Shown here: in pieces, positions 1 to 5,552 of the stretch | Numbering within the stretch: position 1 is the stretch's first letter | How the letters are laid out: each line of letters starts with the position of its first letter | NCBI GenBank assembly: GCA_004356215.1 | Contig: SMXR01000030.1 | Coordinates: 1 to 5,552 of the forward strand | Direction: 5' to 3' | Source: Alphaproteobacteria bacterium | GTDB lineage: Bacteria; Pseudomonadota; Alphaproteobacteria; Sphingomonadales; SMXR01 | DNA length: 5,552 nucleotides | Translations under genes and position numbers: made by a program | The notes under the pieces: model-generated | Told to the model about the DNA's origin: nothing | Database searches by the model: none | What the model saw: the letters and a program-made list of their open reading frames with translations, nothing else

Positions 1-15
1 GGCTGAGGCCACGCC

Positions 16-282
16 CTAGCCCCGGGCCTTTTCTGAAACATAGACCGTCTCTTCGGCCACACCACCATAAACACACCGGTCGGAAACCGGGGAAAGAACG
101 ATCCAGCCCAGTACCTCACCCCGGTCATTTACATAAACAAACCGGCAAACCGCCAGGTGGGTTGCGTCCCATTCTTCATAGGACGGTGCCTCGGTCTCGA
201 ATGTGGCAAAGCCGGTGACAATGCCTTCTTCATAAATTCTTTTGACGGCAGGCCAATCGGCGGCAGTCATTTCACGGATCAT
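16..282 (-). CDS. GNAT N-acetyltransferase (phosphinothricin acetyltransferase-like), cut short by an in-frame TAG
   Basis: The 88 residues match the first half of the Pat/MnaT-type GNAT family, cytosolic enzymes that move an acetyl group from acetyl-CoA to a small amine such as phosphinothricin or methionine sulfoximine. Visible landmarks are the N-terminal MIREMTAADWPAVKRIYEEG, the FATFET strand (residues 25-30), EEWDATH (36-42), and the central strand pair GWIVLSPVSDRCVYGGVAEETVYV (59-82, written here only as a landmark). Full-length members are about 160-180 residues, so roughly half is missing. The frame ends KARG-stop, exactly where the acetyl-CoA loop (RGxGxG/A) should begin. Beyond the TAG the same frame reads GVASA to the window edge, which fits the rest of that loop. 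The ATG overlaps the moaB-like stop in an ATGA tetranucleotide (279-282), implying coupled translation. This may be a pseudogene, a sequencing error or a readthrough case; as written the product would lack cofactor binding. The actual substrate is unknown. Confidence 0.75.
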   Translation of the reverse strand: MIREMTAADWPAVKRIYEEGIVTGFATFETEAPSYEEWDATHLAVCRFVYVNDRGEVLGWIVLSPVSDRCVYGGVAEETVYVSEKARG

Positions 283-815
283 TTCAGGTGCTCGTTCAGC
301 CTTGGCATCAGTTCAACAAAATTACAGGGCCGGTAGCGGTTATCAAGCTGGTGCTTCAAAATCCCGTTCCAGCCGTCCCTGCAGGCGCCCGGCGATCCCG
401 GCAGGGCAAATAGATAGGTACCCCCCGCGACCCCGCCAAGGGCCCGTGACTGGATTGTCGAGGTGCCAATCAGTTCATAACTAAGCCTCCGGAACAGCTC
501 GCCAAAGCCTTCAATTTCCTTATCAAAAACACTTTTAAAAGCTTCCGGTGTGACGTCGCGGCCGGTTACCCCGGTGCCTCCGGTTGAGATCACCACATCG
601 GTCTTGGGATCAGCTATCCATTTTTTTAGCTGGGCGGTAATCTGATCAAAATCGTCAGGGATAATGACCCTTCCAATCACCCTGTGACCAGCTTCATCAA
701 TACATTTTTGAAGGATATTTCCCGATTTATCGGTGTCCGGTGTCCGGGTATCGGAAACGGTCATAATGGCGATGTTTATGGGCAAAAAAGGGCGCTTTTC
801 GTCAATTCCCGGCAT
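279..815 (-). CDS. moaB: Molybdenum cofactor biosynthesis protein MoaB (MoaB/MogA family)
   Basis: This 178-residue protein is a single MoCF-binding domain of the MoaB/MogA family, cytosolic proteins that bind molybdopterin; MogA-like members adenylylate it before molybdenum insertion. The sequence shows the opening strand INIAIMTVSDTR (residues 13-24), the glycine-rich binding loop STGGTGVTGRDVTPEA (77-92), EGFGELFRRLSYELIGTST (102-120), the LPGSPGAC loop (138-145) and the PCNF motif near the C-terminus (163-166), which favours MoaB over MogA. Length fits the family (E. coli MoaB is about 170). I chose the ATG at 815 because its 17 residues ahead of MTVSDTR align in length with the E. coli N-terminus; the same frame is open further upstream, but that stretch is antisense-frame shadow of the transglycosylase. 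The start lies 14 bases inside the transglycosylase end, and the stop overlaps the acetyltransferase start by 4 bases. Only a weak purine tract (AAGAAAG) precedes the ATG, so translation may depend on coupling. No other cofactor gene is nearby. Confidence 0.9.
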   Translation of the reverse strand: MPGIDEKRPFLPINIAIMTVSDTRTPDTDKSGNILQKCIDEAGHRVIGRVIIPDDFDQITAQLKKWIADPKTDVVISTGGTGVTGRDVTPEAFKSVFDKEIEGFGELFRRLSYELIGTSTIQSRALGGVAGGTYLFALPGSPGACRDGWNGILKHQLDNRYRPCNFVELMPRLNEHLK

Positions 816-2637
816 TATCGGTGCTTTCTTGTCGCGGTGGTGTAAACTCCGGCGTGGCGGCATCATAGACCAACTGGATTTCGTGATCCAGAGATTCATA
901 AACCGGCCAGGCGCCGGCGGCCACGGCGTCAAGGCTTGGGGTTGGCTGGCCGAACTGCAACCGGTAAATCCAGAAATTCGCCAATACCTTTTCAATAAAA
1001 TTCCGGGTTTCGCGGTATGGAATGGTTTCAATAAACAGCAATGGATCGTTGTTATAATTGATCTTGTTTGACCAACGCCCAAGATTGCCCGGGCCGCCGT
1101 TATAGGCGGTGGCAAACTTGAACAGATTGCCATCGGTAACCTCATAGGCCAACAACTTCAGCATATAAGTCTGGCTTATTGTCATGTTCACCTCAGGCTC
1201 CAGAAGCTTGTATTTTGATGACCACCTAAGGCTGCGATCCTTGGCGATGAAACTGGCGGTCGAAGGCATTAATTGCATCAACCCCATAGCCCCGGCAGAG
1301 CTGCGGGCTCTGGGAAGAAAGTGTGATTCCTGGCGCATAAAACCGAAAAACAGAGCACGGTCAACGGTATAGCCGCCTTCGGGTTCCCACAACGGCACCG
1401 GGAACAGGTGACTGTCGGGCATAGCGGGAGCGTTGATATCCCGGGCAATCAGAATTTGGCTGGCCGGCAGATTGAGACGCGCGGCAAGGGCAATAATATT
1501 TTCAGGTTTCAAATGTTGTTTGCGGGTCCAGACCAGGCGCAATTCCTGATCGGCCAGGGTATATTCACCGACCTCGGCCAAGGCGATGGCGCGTTTGACG
1601 TGATCCAGTTTATACAATTCTTCAAAATCCGAAAGCGCAAGCGGCAGGTCGTCCCAAAAAAAATCAGGTTCCACCCCCAATTGACGCATGGCAATCAGTC
1701 CGTAAAAAGTTTCCTTGTGGCGAGCCGCGATCTTCAGGAACTTGGTAACTTCTTCGGGCTTTTTACATTTCAGGTACGACCGTGCGGCCCAAAACGCAGC
1801 GGCTGATTGGATCCAGCGGTCGCTGGTGACCCCTTGGGCGAGCCTGGAAAAGTGAACCCCAGCATCCGCGCACGCACCCCGCCGCCAGGCCGCCATGGCG
1901 GCGATCCAATTGGCCTGGGTCAGGGGATCTGGAGACATTTCCACGGCTAAAGATGCCAGCGCGTAGGCTTTGTCATCATTGCCGGTGAAAAAATAATTTT
2001 CCGCCAGGGTGGTTAAATTTTTAATAAATTCGGGTGGCGTAAAAATCTCTCGTTCCTCGAACGCCCACAGGCGCTTTTCCGCCCTTCCGGGACGGTTTCG
2101 GAAGATTTCCCGATCAAACCGTTTATCAAAACGGGCCAAGGCTTTTCGGTCGGCTTTTTTTCTAGTATCGGCGGCCTTTTTCGCTGGCGGGGGGGTGCCA
2201 TTGGAATACCCGTTCCCATTGATAAGAGGTTCGGGGGATTTTGGCCTGCTGGCGCTGCCCTGGCGTTTTCGCGCCAAGCGATAAATCCGTTTTGCCCCCG
2301 GGTGATCGGCATAGACCGACATCCACCGAGAAAGTTCAGAGAATGTTGAGCGGTATTTTGTTGGGTGCATATAACGCTGGAACCTGATATGCCCAATCAG
2401 GATTTTATCCGAAAGTTGACTGATCAATTTGTCGGCGGCGTTCCAATCACCCTTTTCAGTCAGATCAAAAATGCGGGCGTAGAGGTCTATATCCTTGGCA
2501 CTCAAAATGCTGATGGGCAGTTCTGCTTCGGTGCTAATGGTTTCCTGTGACAGGGCTTCTGGCGAGGGCATAAAGAACAAGATCGCCAAAGCGGCGATAA
2601 CGGGGCGGGTGAGAATTTTTTTAAAGGTCAATTTCAT
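802..2637 (-). CDS. slt: Secreted Slt70-like soluble lytic murein transglycosylase (GH23)
   Basis: The product (611 residues from this ATG) should be a periplasmic lytic transglycosylase, which cleaves the MurNAc-GlcNAc bond of peptidoglycan to form 1,6-anhydro-MurNAc ends during wall turnover. It opens with a Sec signal peptide: MKLTFKKILTRP, a hydrophobic stretch, then a likely cut after ALS (about residue 30). A helical, TPR-like region fills roughly residues 40-400, as in the U-shaped ring of Slt70. The C-terminal SLT domain shows FMRQESHF with catalytic Glu437, GAMGLMQLMPSTA (449-461) and AYNGGPGNLGRW (511-522). Length is close to E. coli Slt (about 645). A basic, low-complexity insert lies at about residues 123-166. 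The start is uncertain: an in-frame TTG three codons upstream (2646) has GAGAGGG 7 bases ahead, whereas the ATG has only a weak GAAG. The 3' end overlaps the moaB-like start by 14 bases. The family call is firm; the exact subtype and start are not. Confidence 0.92.
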   Translation of the reverse strand: MKLTFKKILTRPVIAALAILFFMPSPEALSQETISTEAELPISILSAKDIDLYARIFDLTEKGDWNAADKLISQLSDKILIGHIRFQRYMHPTKYRSTFSELSRWMSVYADHPGAKRIYRLARKRQGSASRPKSPEPLINGNGYSNGTPPPAKKAADTRKKADRKALARFDKRFDREIFRNRPGRAEKRLWAFEEREIFTPPEFIKNLTTLAENYFFTGNDDKAYALASLAVEMSPDPLTQANWIAAMAAWRRGACADAGVHFSRLAQGVTSDRWIQSAAAFWAARSYLKCKKPEEVTKFLKIAARHKETFYGLIAMRQLGVEPDFFWDDLPLALSDFEELYKLDHVKRAIALAEVGEYTLADQELRLVWTRKQHLKPENIIALAARLNLPASQILIARDINAPAMPDSHLFPVPLWEPEGGYTVDRALFFGFMRQESHFLPRARSSAGAMGLMQLMPSTASFIAKDRSLRWSSKYKLLEPEVNMTISQTYMLKLLAYEVTDGNLFKFATAYNGGPGNLGRWSNKINYNNDPLLFIETIPYRETRNFIEKVLANFWIYRLQFGQPTPSLDAVAAGAWPVYESLDHEIQLVYDAATPEFTPPRQESTDNAGN

Positions 2638-2653
2638 AAAAATCAACTTCAGG

Positions 2654-2660
2654 CCCTCTC
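2654..2660 (-). promoter_or_regulatory. Shine-Dalgarno-like GAGAGGG that favours a TTG start for the transglycosylase
   Basis: Read on the minus strand, GAGAGGG is followed by seven bases (CCTGAAG) and then TTG at 2646, a normal spacing. The next in-frame ATG, at 2637, is 16 bases away, too far for this element. The site therefore supports initiation at TTG, giving 614 residues starting TTG-ATT-TTT-ATG. Both versions keep the same signal peptide core, so function would not change. Confidence 0.45.
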
Positions 2661-2706
2661 GTTTTGGGGGTTAATTTAGTCTACATACCATTTTGGACGG
2701 GCAAAG

Positions 2707-3513
2707 TCAGCCATCCAGTTTTGTTTTTATCTCCAAAAGATCGTGCCAGGCTTGGCGCTTCAACTGTGGTTGGCGCAGCAGGTAGGCCGGATGAAACATA
2801 GCCAATGCCGGGATCGTTATCTTGCCCACCCGGTAGGAAAGCCACTTTCCGCGCACCCGGGTAATTCCTTCGCTAATGTCCAATAAGGCGCTGAGCGCGG
2901 TTCCGCCAAGAAGAATTATGACCTTTGGGCTTACCAATTCAATATGGCGCTTGATAAAAGGAAGGCACAGAGTTTGTTCAACCGGGGTTGGCTTGCGGTT
3001 ACCTGGCGGCCGCCAGGGCAGGATATTGGAAATGTAATAATCCTTGTCCTTTTCCCTGCCAATGGCGGCCATCATAGTATCCAAAAGGTGGCCTGAAGCG
3101 CCGACAAAAGGTTTGCCCTGGCGATCTTCTTCGGCACCGGGGGCTTCGCCGATCAGCATCAGGCCAGAGGCCACCTCGCCGCGTGAAAAAACTGTATTCA
3201 TGGCAGTCTTTTTCAAGGAACAACCATCAAAACCTTCAATGGCGGCTTTTAATTCGCCCAGGGTTTTCGCGGCCTTTGCCAGTTTCTCAGCCGAAATTTC
3301 TGCTTCTGGTGGCGTTTGAGTCAAGGATTGGGCAATAGGTTGGACGGGTTTTTTTTGTTTTTCCGGCAACGCCTGCCGGGGCTCTGCGCTTTCTTTCTCC
3401 TTGAGCAGGAACCTGTTGACCGGTTTGTCCAGGACCGCCTCATTGGCACCACTTTCGACCTGCCAGGCAAGGTTCGATAAGTCATCATTGGCGCCGGGAT
3501 CGGGAAGGGTCAT
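2707..3513 (-). CDS. Uracil-DNA glycosylase, family 4-like (alphaproteobacterial form)
   Basis: This 268-residue protein belongs to the uracil-DNA glycosylase superfamily, close to family 4; such enzymes remove uracil from DNA to start base excision repair in the cytoplasm. Motif 1 is GEAPGAEEDRQGKPFVG (residues 122-138), followed by NILPWRPPGNRKP (163-175), the core strand KVIILLGGTAL (197-207) and motif 2 FHPAYLLR (240-247). Residues 1-75 are a poorly conserved, charged, proline-rich extension often seen on alphaproteobacterial members. Classic family 4 enzymes hold a 4Fe-4S cluster with four cysteines; here only Cys98 and Cys183 remain, with Phe95 and Trp167 in the other two positions by my alignment from memory, so a normal cluster is doubtful. 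The ATG at 3513 has GGAG five bases upstream, which settles the start. It is the first gene leftward from the divergent spacer, with the transglycosylase next. It was often annotated as a phage SPO1 polymerase-related protein in older genomes. Confidence 0.9.
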   Translation of the reverse strand: MTLPDPGANDDLSNLAWQVESGANEAVLDKPVNRFLLKEKESAEPRQALPEKQKKPVQPIAQSLTQTPPEAEISAEKLAKAAKTLGELKAAIEGFDGCSLKKTAMNTVFSRGEVASGLMLIGEAPGAEEDRQGKPFVGASGHLLDTMMAAIGREKDKDYYISNILPWRPPGNRKPTPVEQTLCLPFIKRHIELVSPKVIILLGGTALSALLDISEGITRVRGKWLSYRVGKITIPALAMFHPAYLLRQPQLKRQAWHDLLEIKTKLDG

Positions 3514-3518
3514 TTTTG

Positions 3519-3522
3519 CTCC
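3519..3522 (-). promoter_or_regulatory. Ribosome binding site (GGAG) of the uracil-DNA glycosylase gene
   Basis: On the minus strand GGAG is followed by CAAAA and the ATG, a spacing of five bases. It confirms the start at 3513 and with it the long N-terminal extension of the protein. Confidence 0.7.
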
Positions 3523-3578
3523 GCGGTTTTGTAAAAATTTACTGTCTTTCCCTTAACAAAAGGGGTCGGTAAAGTCAT

Positions 3579-3607
3579 ATACTATTCGCAGGAATGATAT
3601 CGGTCCA
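3579..3607 (-). promoter_or_regulatory. Candidate sigma70-type promoter for the leftward gene group
   Basis: On the minus strand TGGACC (3607-3602) and TAGTAT (3584-3579) are separated by 17 bases; each matches the TTGACA/TATAAT consensus at four of six positions. Transcription would begin near 3572, leaving a leader of about 60 bases before the glycosylase ATG. A leftward promoter must lie in or near this spacer since the genes diverge, but the match is modest and other placements are possible. Confidence 0.25.
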
Positions 3608-3620
3608 CATTGATTGACCG
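3601..3620. repeat. Short inverted repeat between the divergent promoters (possible operator)
   Basis: CGGTC and GACCG form a perfect five-base dyad around a ten-base centre. It contains the candidate rightward -35 (TTGACC) and most of the candidate leftward -35 (TGGACC). Its position would suit a transcription factor acting on both genes, but a five-base dyad is common by chance. Confidence 0.25.
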
Positions 3621-3643
3621 GCTTGTCACTTTGTGGGCATAAG
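3614..3643 (+). promoter_or_regulatory. Candidate sigma70-type promoter for the ETF-QO gene
   Basis: TTGACC (3614-3619, five of six consensus positions) and CATAAG (3638-3643, four of six) are 18 bases apart. Transcription would begin near 3650, about 37 bases before the ETF-QO start. The -35 element sits inside the small inverted repeat at 3601-3620, so a regulator binding there could affect both directions. The call rests on consensus match and location only. Confidence 0.3.
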
Positions 3644-3675
3644 TTTAGGCCGAAATATGGCCGGGAACCTTGAAT

Positions 3676-3680
3676 AAGGA
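3676..3680 (+). promoter_or_regulatory. Ribosome binding site (AAGGA) of the ETF-QO gene
   Basis: AAGGA is followed by six bases (ATTTAA) and the ATG at 3687. This is a standard spacing and fixes the start, which also agrees with the usual N-terminus of the family, about ten residues ahead of the FAD motif. Confidence 0.7.
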
Positions 3681-3686
3681 ATTTAA

Positions 3687-5342
3687 ATGGACCGCGAGGT
3701 GATGGAATTTGATGTCGTAATTGTTGGCGGCGGGCCCGCGGGGCTCAGCGCTGCAATCCGCCTCAAGCAATTGGCGGCAGAAAACAATTCCGAAATCTCT
3801 GTCAGTGTCCTGGAAAAAGGGGCCGAGATTGGTGCCCATATCCTGTCCGGAGCGGTTATTGATCCAAAGGCGCTTTATGAATTGTTCCCCGATTATAAAG
3901 ACCGGGGGGCGCCGCTCACCACCCCGGTCAGTGAAAACCACCACTGGTTTTTAAGTGAAAAAAGCAAAACTGCGTTTCCCCATTTTTTGATGCCCCCCCT
4001 GATGAGCAACAAGGGAGCCTACACCTTATCACTGGGCAATTTCTGCCGTTGGCTGGCGGAACAGGCTGAGGCGCTGGGGGTTGAGATTTATCCGGGGTTT
4101 GCCGGGGCCGAGGTTCTTTACGATAAAAGTGGCGGGGTCAAAGGGGTCGCCATGGGCGACATGGGGGTCGCCAAAGATGGCAGCCATAAGGAAGGCTTTA
4201 TGCGGGGGCTGGCGCTTTTGGCCAAATATACCTTGTTTGCTGAAGGGGTGCGCGGGTCGCTCAGCAAATCACTGATTGAAAAATTTTCCCTCGATAAGGG
4301 ATGTGAGCCACAAACCTATGGCCTCGGTCTCAAGGAACTATGGGATGTGCCTAAGGAAAGCCACACCCCTGGCAAGGTTATCCATACCCAGGGGTGGCCG
4401 CTTGACAATGAAACCACTGGCGGTGGATTTATTTATTTTCAGGAAAATAACCAGGTCTCGATCGGATTTGTGGTGGCGCTGGATTACGCAAACCCCTATT
4501 TGTCCCCATTCCATGAATTCCAACGATACAAAAACCACCCCGCGATCCGGCCCATCCTCGAAGGCGGACGGCGTGTTTCTTCCGGCGCCCGCGCCATTAA
4601 CGAGGGCGGCCTGCAGTCGATCCCCAAGCTGGTATTCCCTGGCGGTGCCTTGATAGGTTGTTCCGCGGGTTTTGTTAACGTGCCTCGTATCAAGGGCAGC
4701 CACAATGCCATGAAGACCGGAATGCTGGGGGCTGAAGCGGCCTTTAAGGCAATTTCCGAAGGCCGCCGCGGCGATGAGCTTACCAGCTATCCCAAGGCCT
4801 TCAAAGCCTCGTGGGCCTATACCGACCTGAAGAAAGTGCGCAATGTGCGCCCGGCCCTGAACAAGTTCGGTGCCAGGTTTGGCACTCTCTATGGCGGACT
4901 GGATATGTGGTTAAATTCGCTTGGCCTGGGTTTTTTGTTGCCGTGGACATTTGCTCACCAAAAAGACCATGAAGCCACCAAAAAAGCGGCCGAAAGCAAA
5001 CCAATTGACTATCCCAAACCCGATGGGGTGATTAGCTTTGACCGGCTGTCTTCGGTGTTTATTTCCAATACCAATCATGAAGCAGATCAACCTAATCATT
5101 TGCACCTAAAAGATCCCAAGGTTGCCATAGATATTAATTTGAAGGATTACGCAGCGCCTGAGCAACGCTATTGTCCGGCCGGGGTTTATGAAATTATCGA
5201 CGATGGCAAAGCTGGCCCGCGTCTTCAAATTAATGCCCAAAACTGCGTCCATTGTAAAACCTGTGATATAAAAGATATGACGCAAAATATTAACTGGACC
5301 GTGCCCGAAGGCGGCGGCGGCCCGAATTATCCAAATATGTAA
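3687..5342 (+). CDS. Electron transfer flavoprotein-ubiquinone oxidoreductase (ETF-QO)
   Basis: This 551-residue enzyme takes electrons from reduced electron transfer flavoprotein, fed by acyl-CoA and other flavin dehydrogenases, and passes them to ubiquinone at the inner membrane. Domains appear in the usual order: the FAD dinucleotide-binding motif DVVIVGGGPAGLSAAIRL (residues 9-26), a second FAD-contacting part with AEGVRGSLSK (185-194), the quinone-binding and membrane-associating middle part (about 220-330, including GWPLDNETTGGGFIY), the late FAD motif IKGSHNAMKTGMLGAEA (335-351), and a C-terminal 4Fe-4S domain with Cys496, Cys520, Cys523 and Cys526 in the CPAGVYE and NCVHCKTCD contexts. 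Length and end (EGGGGPNYPNM) match bacterial and mitochondrial ETF-QO, so it is complete. One oddity is Met531 in DIKDMTQNINW, where proline is usual. A lipoprotein gene follows after 12 bases, likely on the same message. The genes for ETF itself are not in the window. The identification is very secure. Confidence 0.97.
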   Translation: MDREVMEFDVVIVGGGPAGLSAAIRLKQLAAENNSEISVSVLEKGAEIGAHILSGAVIDPKALYELFPDYKDRGAPLTTPVSENHHWFLSEKSKTAFPHFLMPPLMSNKGAYTLSLGNFCRWLAEQAEALGVEIYPGFAGAEVLYDKSGGVKGVAMGDMGVAKDGSHKEGFMRGLALLAKYTLFAEGVRGSLSKSLIEKFSLDKGCEPQTYGLGLKELWDVPKESHTPGKVIHTQGWPLDNETTGGGFIYFQENNQVSIGFVVALDYANPYLSPFHEFQRYKNHPAIRPILEGGRRVSSGARAINEGGLQSIPKLVFPGGALIGCSAGFVNVPRIKGSHNAMKTGMLGAEAAFKAISEGRRGDELTSYPKAFKASWAYTDLKKVRNVRPALNKFGARFGTLYGGLDMWLNSLGLGFLLPWTFAHQKDHEATKKAAESKPIDYPKPDGVISFDRLSSVFISNTNHEADQPNHLHLKDPKVAIDINLKDYAAPEQRYCPAGVYEIIDDGKAGPRLQINAQNCVHCKTCDIKDMTQNINWTVPEGGGGPNYPNM

Positions 5343-5354
5343 AGCAATGAAAAA

Positions 5355-5552
5355 ATGAAACAACTTTTTGGCGAACGCTTCAGATCGGCCAACCTGATTT
5401 TTTGCCTCCTGTTTCTGGCCGGGTGTCAAACCACTTCACCGCTTGATTCCGAAAAAGACAGCGAGCTGTCCAATTATTTGTTGGCCATTTATGCCGGCGC
5501 CCAAGGCGACCGCGCCCGGGCAAGCGAGTCTTATTTGAAGGTTTTAAAAAAC
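5355..5552 (+). CDS. Outer- or inner-membrane lipoprotein, probably TPR-containing (5' part only)
   Basis: The frame is open from ATG 5355 to the window end (66 codons seen). The N-terminus is a lipoprotein signal: a charged n-region (MKQLFGERFRSAN), a hydrophobic stretch LIFCLLFLAG and the lipobox LAGC with lipidated Cys24, followed by a polar linker rich in T, S and D. From about residue 36 the pattern ELSNYLLAIYAGAQGDRARASESYLKVL resembles the first helix pair of a TPR unit, with small residues at Ala48 and a Tyr60-Leu61 pair. The residue after the lipid Cys is Gln, not Asp, so by the E. coli rule it would go to the outer membrane. The gene lies 12 bases after ETF-QO in the same direction and lacks a clear Shine-Dalgarno, suggesting reinitiation. 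TPR lipoproteins beside ETF-QO occur in related alphaproteobacteria as far as I recall. Function is unknown; the lipoprotein call is strong, the TPR call moderate. Confidence 0.8.
   Translation, partial: MKQLFGERFRSANLIFCLLFLAGCQTTSPLDSEKDSELSNYLLAIYAGAQGDRARASESYLKVLKN

Noticed and set aside
733..1071. Open frame of 112 codons on the plus strand opposite the transglycosylase/moaB-like junction
   Set aside because: It lies wholly antisense to two well-recognised genes, shows no family motif and has no ribosome binding site of note.
816..1145. Upstream extension of the moaB-like frame to 288 residues
   Set aside because: The extra 110 residues lie inside the transglycosylase SLT domain in another frame and have no family match; the ATG at 815 gives the normal MoaB length.
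2638..2706. Possible terminator or promoter between the glycosylase and transglycosylase genes
   Set aside because: Only a three-base CCC/GGG pairing and no U-tract was seen, and no -35/-10 pair of reasonable match; the gap holds nothing I can support beyond the SD.
3347..3365. T8 run in the glycosylase gene as a slippage site
   Set aside because: It encodes a Lys-Lys pair in the variable linker and the frame is intact; a single eight-base run is not unusual.
3648..3662. GGCC-N7-GGCC palindrome just upstream of the ETF-QO start
   Set aside because: A four-base stem without U-tract or conservation evidence is too weak to call a terminator or operator.
4338..4711. Overlapping minus-strand open frames inside the ETF-QO gene
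   Set aside because: They are antisense shadows of a highly conserved coding region and have no recognisable domain.

Overview
The window looks like an ordinary chromosomal segment of an alphaproteobacterium, probably near Rhodospirillales. This placement rests on the type of uracil-DNA glycosylase (an alphaproteobacterial-looking family 4 form lacking two iron-sulfur cysteines), on the ETF-ubiquinone oxidoreductase sequence, and on moderate base composition with dense, overlapping genes. It is an inference from protein character, not from a marker RNA. I see no tRNA, rRNA, CRISPR array, insertion sequence, phage gene or attachment site.

Two gene groups diverge from a 173-base spacer at 3514-3686. 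Leftward, on the minus strand, run a family 4-like uracil-DNA glycosylase (3513 to 2707), a secreted Slt70-like lytic transglycosylase (start near 2637-2646, ending at 802), a MoaB-type molybdenum cofactor protein (815 to 279) and a GNAT acetyltransferase (from 282, cut by an in-frame TAG at 16-18). The last three overlap end to start, by 14 and 4 bases, so they are probably translated from one message. The glycosylase lies 69 bases upstream (60 if the TTG start is used) with no convincing terminator between, so it may belong to the same operon. Rightward run electron transfer flavoprotein-ubiquinone oxidoreductase (3687-5342) and, 12 bases later, the start of a lipoprotein that runs off the window end.

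The genes do not form one pathway. They cover uracil repair in DNA, peptidoglycan turnover, molybdopterin handling, small-molecule acetylation and electron delivery from ETF to the quinone pool. The lytic transglycosylase and the lipoprotein are both exported.

Nothing here looks like a new biological system. The points most worth a second look are the amber codon inside the acetyl-CoA-binding loop of the acetyltransferase, the missing Fe-S cysteines of the glycosylase, the start-codon conflict of the transglycosylase, a three-codon mini-ORF overlapping the lipoprotein start, and a small dyad between two candidate divergent promoters.
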